From Dromiciops gliroides (lineage: Eukaryota; Chordata; Mammalia; Microbiotheria; Microbiotheriidae): DNA of 64,000 nucleotides. Under the pieces are notes generated by a model, which ran no database searches, was not told the DNA's origin, and saw nothing but the letters and a program-made list of their open reading frames with translations. Where the stretch lies: contig NC_057861.1 of NCBI RefSeq assembly GCF_019393635.1, positions 77,445,327 through 77,509,326 of the forward strand, given 5' to 3'. Position numbers and translations under genes: made by a program. This document shows positions 1-9,791 of the stretch, in pieces. Each line of letters opens with the position of its first letter. Within the stretch, counting starts at the first letter, position 1.

Positions 1-220
1 TCACTTAAGGGTCTGTTGCCCATCGCTTACCCTCAATCTAGTTTAGCCCATTGGCCAAGGTTTACCTGGATGTAGCCTCTACACATGCTATAGCTTCTTG
101 TAGCCACAGGTGAAAATTGAGTACCAGGTAGACACCAAAGGTGGATGAGCAACCCTGAAGAGGGCTTAGCAAACTCTTACAAGAGAGGTACTAGTCCTCA
201 CTGAATACTCATGGAAAGCC

Positions 221-460
221 AAGCATGGAGTAAGGAAGACCTGAATTCAAATCTAGCCATAGACCAGATTTACTAGCTATGTAACCCTGGGCAAGTCACT
301 TAACTTTTGCTCCTCTGTTTCCTCATCTGTGAAATGGGAATAATAGCACCTAACTCCCTGAGTTTTTATAAGGATTGAATGAGATAATCACTGTAAAGGA
401 CTTACTTAGTGCCTGCCACATAGTAAGCACTATATACATTTTAGCTATTATTGTTATTAA
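221..460 (+). repeat. MIR-family CORE-SINE
   Basis: Old mammalian-wide SINE in sense orientation. It shows the core motif CTGGGCAAGTCACTTAA followed by the MIR-type tail (cctcatctgtgaaatggg, then tgagataatcactgtaaagg and a short 'tagtgcctgccacatagtaag' end). The sequence before it (1-220) shows no gene or repeat I can name. Confidence 0.85.
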
Positions 461-505
461 TTTTCCCTGAAGGTGGTCTCTTGGCCTTCAAACATAGGGT
501 GTTTG

Positions 506-659
506 GGGGCAACTAGGTAGCACAGTGGATAGATCACAGGCCCTGGATTCAGGAGGACCTGAGTTCAAATCCGGCCTTAACACTTACTAGCTGTGTGACC
601 CTGGGCAAGTCACTTAACCCCATTTGCCTCACAAAAAAAAAAAAAAGATTAAAAAAAAC
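506..659 (+). repeat. Poly(A)-tailed marsupial CORE-SINE, family reference copy
   Basis: About 150 bp. The head carries a tRNA-like A box (TGGCGCAGTGG in better copies) and B box (GAGTTCAAATCC). The middle is the CORE-SINE core (TGTGACCCTGGGCAAGTCACTTAACCC) and the end is poly(A), which implies L1-driven copying. This copy is flanked by a perfect 15-bp target-site duplication, aacatagggtgtttg (491-505 and 660-674). Two subtypes recur in the window: one with 'ggagtcaggagtacctgag...cttaacacttac...attgcctcactaaaa', the other with 'ggattcaggaggacctgag...cttgacacttac...attgccctgcaaaa'. Confidence 0.9.
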
Positions 660-814
660 AACATAGGGTGTTTGTATGGGTCCATGTCTGGATCCACCTC
701 CCTGTGTACAGTCTTTTGAGACATTTTTTGTTAACTGCTATCTCTATGTGGCACTGGTGTTCTTCATTGGGGGTCTCCTGCACTAGACCTCCCAGAATCC
801 ATTTTCTATCGTCC

Positions 815-1540
815 CCAGCCTATCTTCCATAGGTCAGTCAAACTGGTATTCCTAAACCATAGCTCTATCCATGTCACTCATCTGCTCAAGAAATTGCAGC
901 AGCAAAAATTGAGTTTAAAATATGCATCTCCAGTCTATGTTTCCAGATTTGATTGCACTTTACTCTCTCAACTTCATTCTTTGCTCCAGACAAACTGACC
1001 TTCTTGAGGTTCCTTATAAACAACACCCCCTCTACCACCTCTGTGACTTCCTATGGTAAAATTTCATTCCTAAAATTGTACTCTCTTCTCACCTCCATGA
1101 AACTCTAGCTATCTTTCTTTGTTGAGGGTTAAGTGACTTGCCCAGGGTCACACAGCTAATGTCAAGTGTCTGAGGCCAGATTTGAACTTGGGTCCTCCTG
1201 AATCCAGGGCTGGTGCTTTATCCACTCCACCACCTAGCTGTCCCCAACCCTAGATATCTTTAAAGCTCAGCTCAGGGACTACTTTTTCCAAGAGGCCTTT
1301 CCTAATCCCCTCAACTTTTAGAGTTCTTCCATGCCCAATTACTCTGTGTGTGATTTTGGAGGTGTATATCCTTTATTTACTGACCTGTTAATATACTGTA
1401 TCTATGTAGTAGAATGTAAGATTCCTGAGGGGAAGCACTAACTTATTTTTGTAATTGTATCTCCAGAACTTGGTATATTGCCCGACACATACACAGTAGA
1501 CAATAAATGTTAAGGGATTGATGATTGATTGATTAAAGAA
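815..1540 (+). repeat. L2 LINE 3' region
   Basis: Matches the L2 pattern: 'gtcactcatctgctcaagaa', then 'agctcagctcagggactac...aagaggcctttcctaatcccc', ending in 'agaatgtaag...agtagacaataaatgtt' and a short gattgatt tail. A SINE at 1121-1245 interrupts it. L2 is ancient and dead in mammals, so this is a fossil upstream of KIFC2. Confidence 0.75.
1121..1245 (-). repeat. CORE-SINE, antisense, in L2
   Basis: Complement of the poly(A)-tailed SINE with no remaining A-run. Diverged flanking duplicates (ctagctatcttt / ctagatatcttt) mark its insertion into the L2 copy. Confidence 0.8.
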
Positions 1541-1769
1541 TGGGAGAGGGGAGGGTTGGCGATGAGAATTGGCGCCAGAGACAGACCTCATGAGATGGGG
1601 TAACATGAGGTGGGGGAGGGGAGAGGAGTGTTATTATAAGGAGGCATGATGAATGGCAGGGGAGGATCTGTGGGAGGAGGAGGAGAATGTGCAGGGAGGG
1701 GGTTCAGAGGAGGAAGGGGTCTCTGTTCAGTGAGAGACTGGGGTCTTCAAATTCAGGGGGTGTGCCCCA

Positions 1770-2066
1770 TCAATTCCCCCCGCCCCGCCCCCTCTCCAGC
1801 CTCAGGTTCCCTTTTCCTTAGCCCTTTCTCTTTTGGCATCCTTGGATCCCCATTCTCTCCGCTGCCCAGCCTAACCCTTCCCTTGCCCAGGGATGGGGCC
1901 GGAGGAGCGCTCCCCTCCGCTGCAGTGAAGCTGGGGCGGCTACTGCAACTGCAACAGCAGCAGCGGGGGTGGCTTGTCTTGGGCATGCGCACCAGCACTG
2001 CGGCTGCGGGCCGGGAGGCGGTGGTGGGCCGGGGGCCGACCTCGGAAGACCCCCCCCCCCTCCTCT
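1770..2066 (+). promoter_or_regulatory. KIFC2: GC-rich 5' flank / probable KIFC2 promoter and 5'UTR
   Basis: GC-box-like stretch at about 1777-1793 (CCCCGCCCCGCCCC) followed by a CpG-containing segment running to the KIFC2 start codon. There is a CAG/CTG-rich patch at 1945-1965 and a run of about ten C just before the ATG. No TATA box is evident close by. The transcription start cannot be placed from sequence alone. The call rests on position and composition only. Confidence 0.45.
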
Positions 2067-2168
2067 ATGTATGCCTTCTATTCGCTCCTGGTCTACATTT
2101 TTTACACCCTTTTTCGAAGGGATGGGGAGGGAGCGGCTGCAGCAACGCACACCCGGGACCCCTCACAG
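2067..2168 (+). CDS. KIFC2: KIFC2 exon 1
   Basis: Thirty-four codons from the ATG, ending in CAG before the donor gtgagc, phase 0. It reads MYAFYSLLVYIFYTLFRRDG followed by an Ala-rich stretch, nearly identical to the human N terminus. A longer overlapping open frame begins upstream at 1646, but this ATG gives the family-typical protein. Confidence 0.93.
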
Positions 2169-5100
2169 GTGAGCGACAGGTCTGAGTGGGAAAGAGGATG
2201 GATGGGGTGGTGAAAGCGTTTGCATTAAGCCCCTCTGCCCTTGGGAGGAGTCCTCTTGACCTCGTCCCAATCCATGCCCCCAAACCCACTACTCTTCAAT
2301 CTGAGCTCTGGTACCCATCTTTGGGGGAGGGCTTTTTGCTGGAGCCTATACCAAACTGTTGTCCCTTCTCAGGGGAAAGGGTCTCTGCTTGAGACCACCC
2401 TAACTTGTGCTTGCTGCCTGGGCCCACCCTAACCTGTGCTTGCTGCCTGCGTCTACCACTTGTGGTGAAAGCAGAGCAGTTGAGGCTCCCCCACCCTATT
2501 CGAGGAAGCATACACCATCGATGCTTGCCTCAGGTTTGCACTGCCCCAATCCCCAGCACAAGCCTGAGAGCTTTGGTATGGCGTACAACTAAAAGCTCAG
2601 GTGACAGCGGCATGTTCCCTCAGGCCCCCTTGCCATCTCATCTCAGTTCTGAACCCCAGCCTTTCACTTCCTCTCCCCCTCCCTGGGATACCTAAGATAT
2701 CCATCGTATCCACTTTAGGAAGGAGGCAGTGACCCCACTTTGTCTTGAGGCTCCCATTCCTTCTCTCCTTTCTTAGGGGGCTGGCTCCCTCCCCAGAAGT
2801 AGCCGCCGACACCGCCGCCAACCACAGCAAGATCTCTGGACTGAGCTGAATGGCCTAGACAGTATGTGACCTACTAAGTTAGGGCTATGGGGAAATCGGA
2901 CAGTCCAGAAAAAGGAGGGCAACCTTCCCACTCTACCCCCACACATTCCTCTGTGAGCTCAGCATGGCTATCTCCTAAATCCCTGTGTAGCCCTGCCCTA
3001 ACTCTTCTTCACCTTCACACTTTTCTTCTAATACCCTGTAGGCTCCTCAGACCCAGGCTCTGAGAGTGACAGGGATGGGAAACAGGAGGCAACAGCTGAG
3101 GGAGCTGCTGGCAGCTCCCCAGAGGTCTCTCTGGAAGAAGCCATCACCCACCTGGCTGAGTTCCTGTCTCTCCAGCTGGGGACAGGTGAAGGCTGGACAA
3201 GATCCCTGGACCCAGACAAGGTGAGTAAAGCTGGTTTTTCCCTTATCCTTCTTTTACTCCCTTCACACTCACAGAATGTCAGTTGAAAAAACCTTCAGAG
3301 ATCTAGTCCAATTATCTCCCTTTATATAGGGGGAAACTGAGGACTTTAGTAGGGTGAGTATCAGGACTGATACTAGAAGCCAGGTCTCCTGATTCCTAAC
3401 TTGGTGGACCCTTCCATATAGCCCCATGATTCAGTCAGTCAGGAGGAGAGGGTCTCCAAGGTGCTTTTCCCTTCCTTAGCCTTCTCCCCTATCCCCATGT
3501 CTCTTTTCCTTACTTTCTCTGAGTCAGCATATCTCTGCCTTCCTTGAGGAATCTGTGGTACAGTAGGAAGAGCCAGAGAATCTCTTGAATTTTTTTATTA
3601 GTTGAGACATCGGGCCTCAGTTTCCTCATATGTAAAAGGAGGGGAGGGGTCAGGGGGGAATGACTAGCTAATCCTTAAGATCTCTTCCAGTTCTAAATCC
3701 TGTGAATCAGCTCCAGAACTGAGACTGTTTCAATAGCCTTAGAACCGATGGCCCTGTTTGTGTGACTGCCATCCCTTCCCTCTGACCATCCCTGTTCCCT
3801 CACAACCACTATAGCCTCCCTACTCTGATCCTTCCCAAAGTCCCCAAGACCCCTGACCCCTGACCCTCCAGGCTCCTCTGCTGTTGACGCTGGACTGGGC
3901 AGCTCCTAGCAGTGGTAGCCTGGCTCTGCAAGGGCCAGCGGAGAATCGACCACCCAAGGCTCCAGCATGGCTTCCAGCATCAGCTTAGTGGATCCCAGCA
4001 GACCAGGTCCCCCAGCCCATGCTAACAACTCCAACTTCCATATCTCAGAGAGGGCAGCCCTCAGCTCCAGATGGTACATGGGGCTACAGTGGAGTGGGGG
4101 AGGACAATGTTTAAGAACGTGGAGGGAGGTGAAGCTCCTCCTGCCTTAAGAAACCCTGGGGAGGGGGCAGCAAGGTGGCGCAGTGGATAGAGCACCGGCC
4201 CTGGAGTCTGGAGTACCTGAGTTCAAAGCGGCCTCAGAACGGAACATTTACTAGCTGTTGTGACCCTGGGCAAGTACTTAACCCCAATTGCCTCACTAAA
4301 AATAATAAAAAATTAAAAAAAAAAAAAAGAACCCTGGGGAAATCAGGGTTTGGAGAATGGATACAGGGCTGGGGGGCAAGACTTCCAGATACCCTTTCCC
4401 GCTCTTTTACCCTTGGGTGGTCCCTGTATGCGGGTTAAGAGCACTTTTCTGCCTTATATAGCCCCATCTCCTATTCATCTCCCCACACAGGGCTAAGGGT
4501 AGCCATGCGGGGTGTGAGCTAAGGGGCAAACCCCAGCAGAGGGAAGAGGAACATAGAGACTGGCAATGGCTGGAGGGGACCACCCTGGGGCAGGTAAGAG
4601 GACCTGTGGAATGGATGTGCCTGGAGTTGAGGAAGAGGTACCCTAGAGCAGAAAGGATTCTATGAGAAGGGGGAGGGGAGAAGGGAGAGCTAAGCAAGGT
4701 TTATGAGGAAAACTTGGGAGGAGAGGCAAAGTGCCATAGGATAAACAAAAAGTGGGGATGCTTTGAAAATAAAGAGATTGGGGGTGGGGCAGCATCCTGG
4801 AGACAGGGAGCTCACTGTCTTATGTCCAAGCAAGAGGTCATGGGGCTCTGGGGGAATAAGAAACTTGTCTGCTGTGGGGAGGTGGAGGAAGGGATGAAGA
4901 GTGCTGTCTGCCCAGCACATGAGGGGGATATGTGTATAGAAGTGTTTGTATGAAATAGGGAAAAGGGGGTTGGGGGGAGAAGGAGCTGACATCGGGGGAG
5001 AAGGTCACCACGAGCAGCAAGAAAGACTGGATGATGGCAGTGGGTAGGGAGAGAATTAGATTCAGATCCATTAAGTACAACTGGGATGAGCACAAGGCAG

Positions 5101-8100
5101 GACCCCCTGGGGGAGGAAAACAACAGCCTTTGGGACAGGATGGGGTCTAGGAATCACTAGGAAAACAGGGGTACCCTCCCCACCCTGCTCATCACCACAT
5201 CAGGGCTTCCCCATTTACTCCAGATAGAGGAACTGAAGCAACAGCTAGAACACCAGGAGGAAGAATTGGGCGACTTCGGCTGGGAGTGGTTGAGGCCATT
5301 GCCTCCTGGCTCCCTGGAAGGCAGAAACCCTGTGAAATGAGGGGAGGACATGGGACTTCTGGGACCTGAATGATTCCATTTTGGGGAAGGAGGGGAAACA
5401 ACTACACCAGACACATGGACGTGGGGGAAGAAGAGGATTCATGCTTTTGGTCTCTTTTGGTATGGTGATGGAATGGGAAAGAGGAAGGGTTTGGGGATTC
5501 CTGGGATCTCCAAGGGGATATGTTCCCTCCCAGGGGGTAACAGACTTGAGAAGCGGATTCAGCACCTGACACTGGAGAAATGAGGCCTGAAACAGAGCCT
5601 GAGCCTTACCAGGGATCTGCCTGCTCAGTGGGGGCCTGGGGCCCCTTGCCCAGACTCCCTCCCCCTACACAGTAAAACCTTCCTCCAACCTCTTCCCTTT
5701 TTAAAGGTCCTCTTCTCCAGGTGACCCTTCACAGTGCTACCTTCCTCTTTCCAGTTCAGAGATATGGCAAACTAGAAAGACTACTGGAAAAAGTGTGAAA
5801 GGACCTCTCTAGGTTCAGATCCTTGTTCCATTACATGTGATATTGCAGAAATTACTTCACTGCTCCTGGGCCTCTGTTTCCTTATTGTCAAATGAGGGAG
5901 TTAGACCTAAAGTCCTTTCTAGCCCTAACCTATGAGTCTATGACCCCAGGCACTTATCTACCCTGTAATCAGGTAAACTATCCTAGACCTGTCCATTTTC
6001 CAGTTTGGTCATATTGGATATATCATGGGTTTTGTTCTGTCAGTATGTCTGATTCTTTATGACCTATTTGGGGTTTTTTTTGGGCAAAGATACTGAGTGG
6101 CTTGCCATTTCCTTCTCCAGTTCATTTTACTGATGAGGAAACTGAGGCAAACAGGATTAAGTGACTTGCCCAGGGTCCACAGCTAGGAAGTGTCTATGGC
6201 TGGATTGAACTCATGTATTCCTGACTCCGGTACTATAATCCACTTTACCACCTACCTGCCTATGCATGGTGTGGGGGTGGGGATAAGCCCTCTCCCCCAA
6301 CTCTTCATTTCCCATATTGCCAGGAAAGCAGGCATTTGTAGGTGTTCTGACTTCAAATTTCATTCATTCAAGACCTAGTCTTCCTATGTATTGGCTTTTT
6401 AAATGGGTTACTGGGGGGGGGGGTTTGGGGGGTGGGTGGGGGCACAGAGAGAGAATTTGATGATCTCTAAGGTTTCTTCCTGTTCTGACATTCTGTGAAT
6501 CAGTCTTCCCAAACCCCCACTACTACTTTGCTCTGTGCCCCTTACCAGCCCCGCATCTATTTCTCTATACCATCCCCACCCCCCAACTGGGGGGAACAGA
6601 GGCCTCAGAGCCTAGACTGTCTTCCAGGGAGTTAGTGACACCTCACCCTCTGCCCCCATCAACTCCTGATTCCCAAGTTTCCCTCCAACAAACAGGAGGA
6701 GGCAGAGGTCTTGGTGGAGCTTAGGAGCCGGCTCAGAGAGACCGAAGAGACAACAGAGATCCTCAGGGCCCAGGTTAGGACCCTGACAAGACTGGGGAAG
6801 GGGAAGGAGAAAGGGAAAGGAAAAGGAATAGGCATTGATCTAGTGCCCCTACTATGTGCCAGGCACAATACCAAATATCTCATTTGATCCTCACAACAAC
6901 CCTGGGAGGTAAATGCTGTTTATACCCCCATTTTAGAGTTGAGGAAAGTTGAGGCAAAACAGAGGTGACGTGACTTAACTACGGTCATACAACAAGTGAC
7001 TAAGGCCAGATTTGAACTAAGATTCTTCCCCAACTTCTGGCCCAGCGCTAAGCCCTGTGCACCTAGCTACCCCTGACTAGGGGGTATGGGCCCAGAGTTA
7101 CAAGACAGCTGGGAGGGCAACTGGGGGAGGACAGGACCCTAGTCTTCTCCTCCACCCCATGACACTTCTTTGGGGGGGGTGTAGCTGGGGGTACAGGAGG
7201 GACAGCTCTGGGAGCTTCAGGGTGCCCTTCAAGAGCTACAGCAGGAGGCAGCTGCCCGGGAGGTCTGAAGCAAAGAAGCAAGAGGGAGCTGAGGCAGATC
7301 ATGAGCCAACTGGCAGGTACGGTGGAATGAGGGCTCCCCAGGCAGAAATGGCTTCTGACCAGGGAGGGAACCGAATCTGGGCGCGGTGGCCCCATGTCCT
7401 CTCTCACCATCCATCTCTCCTTCCACCTTAACTCCACTCAGGACTTCGAGGACATATAGTCGCTTTGCGGCAGGGCTGTGGGGACCTTGTGGGCCTGGTC
7501 ATTGCCTTCACCAGAATTACCAGGGGCTCTGAAAGAGGCCCAAGGGACAGGTCCAGTACCTGGCTTCCCTAAGGTGCCCCTTCTCCACTCCCACACCAGG
7601 AAAGCTACCACTAAAATATTTCCCAAATGCTGCTCTGGGGAAGGGCACTGTGCTAAGAGGTAAAGTACACCATACCAGGCAACTATATGACATTACCCCA
7701 ATATCACATGATAGGGTATTAGAGAGGTACAAAGTCCTATGTGAGGTCAGGGGAAAAGGTGATTGTTACCAAAGAGAAAAACAGGGAATGCTTCCTAGAG
7801 GTGACATTTGAGATTGGCTTTGAAGGATAGATAGGAATTTAACCACAGATAGGGAGGACTAGCACCCATATACAGGGAAGCAAAAATCAAGGAAGCGTGA
7901 GAACTAATATATGTGGGTTTGGGGGTTTGTTTTTGGGGTTTTTTTTGCGGGGCAATAAGGGTTAAGTAGTTCCCCCCCCCTGCCCAGGGTCACACAGCCA
8001 TTAAGTATCAAGTGTCTGAGGCCGATTTGAACTCAGGTTTCTCCTGAATCCAGGGCTGGTGCTTTATCCACTGTGCCCACACTATACGTTTGATGGGTAT

Positions 8101-9758
8101 TTGGTGGGCAGCTAAGAGGTACAGTGGATAGAGCTTGGAGTCAGGCAGACCTGAGTTCAAATCCAGCTCAGAGTTCCTTACTGTGCTCAATAAGTGTTTA
8201 ATTAATATTAATAAATGCCAGTAGAATTAAGCCTGAGGGCAGGGACAGCCTTGCTTTAGTATTTTTATACCTAGCACCTAGCATAGTGCCTGGCACATAG
8301 TAGGTACTTAATAAATGCTCACTGATTGTTGGTGGTGTGAATTTGTGTCAACTTTTTTCTGAAGTCACTAGGGAGCTACTGAAGATTATTCTTAGGATAG
8401 CTAGGTGATGTAGTAGATAGAGTACCAGCTCTGAAATCAGAAGGAACTGAGTTCAAATTAGGCCTCAGACACTTATTACCTGTATGACCCTGGGCAAGTC
8501 ACAACCCCAATTGCCTCCCTCCAAAAAAGGCTTATTCTTGCACAGCACTTGGGAGGTAAGAGAGTAAAGGCAGAAAGACCTCTTAGGAGGCTATTGTAAT
8601 AGTTGAAAGTTGAGTGGTAGCAGTGGGAAAGGGAGAATATGTAGAAATTCAATCAACAAATAGTCAAGTCAGAAGGTAAAGCAGAGGTTTGGATAGGAAA
8701 GATAAGCTCGGTTTGGGATTTGTTGAATTTAAGATATTTGTCCAGGTGGAAATCCCCTTGGTGGCTTGAGATGTAGGACAGGTCTGACCCTGAGGCAAGG
8801 TGTATTTCTTGCCTTTCACTAAGTATCCCTGAGATTAACCCAGTCCCAGCCCCAGCCTCAACCTCTAGATCCTCATTTCCTGCCCCAGTTTCCCAATCCC
8901 ATCTCTCACAGAATTTGAGGCCCTAAAGACCTCAGAGGGCATTGGAATGTAGTTAAGAGAGCATTGGGTTTGACTCTGCACTGCTACTTTCTACTTCTGT
9001 GACATTAAGAAAGTCATTTTTCTTTGGGTCTTGGTGTCATCATCTACAAAATGAGGGATTGCAGTAGATGAATCTAAGGGTCCTTCCAGATGCCAATCTT
9101 CAATTCTAATCCAAAGGACACCTGAACAGGAATTCCCACACCCTACTGTATCTGTCTCCCAGGTGTGCTGGGCTTTGGCAGAACTGTCAGCCAGTCAGTG
9201 GGGAAGGAGAGTCCCTGAAGAACGTAAGAAACCCAGAAGAGCCTATCAGGGTCGACTGCTGGAGCTCAGAGGTTTGGATGTCTTGGGGAGAGTTAATCTG
9301 CACTCTGCAAGTGAAAATATACTGGTCTTCAACAACTAGGCCCATTTTCTTTCTCATTTGGTGACAGTGGTGGTGGGAAACAAACAGGGGAAGGTGGGGT
9401 TTCCTGCATGGATACCAGACAGAATAGATGACTTCTGAGTTCTCTCCAAGTCTGAGATTCTATGGAGGATGGAACTGTTAAGAGGCTGAAGTATAGGGAG
9501 CTAGTTAAAGGGTAGACCAGTGATACTCAGTCCTATGGTCCTGCCTTCCCACAGGGAACATCAGAGTGCTGTGCAGGCTGAAGCCAGGGAGCCCTGGGAA
9601 CCTGTTGAATGTGAACCCAGGTCCTGGGGGCACAATCACTGCTAACTACCGTGGGCGTCAGCGTCACTTCCGCCTAGACCGTGTATTCCCACCTGATGCC
9701 ACTCAAGAGGAGGTGATGACTTGATACCTTCCTAGAGATACACATGTTTAGATAATTT

Positions 9759-9791
<33 letters not shown>

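Noticed and set aside
506-659. tRNA gene signals (A and B boxes) in the SINE heads
   Set aside because: No cloverleaf can be formed and the copies are dispersed with poly(A) tails and target duplicates, so they are SINEs, not tRNA genes.
1646-2185. A 179-residue open frame overlapping the KIFC2 start
   Set aside because: Low-complexity Gly/Pro/Ser composition in a GC-rich 5' region, in a different frame from the conserved MYAFYSLL peptide. Chance.
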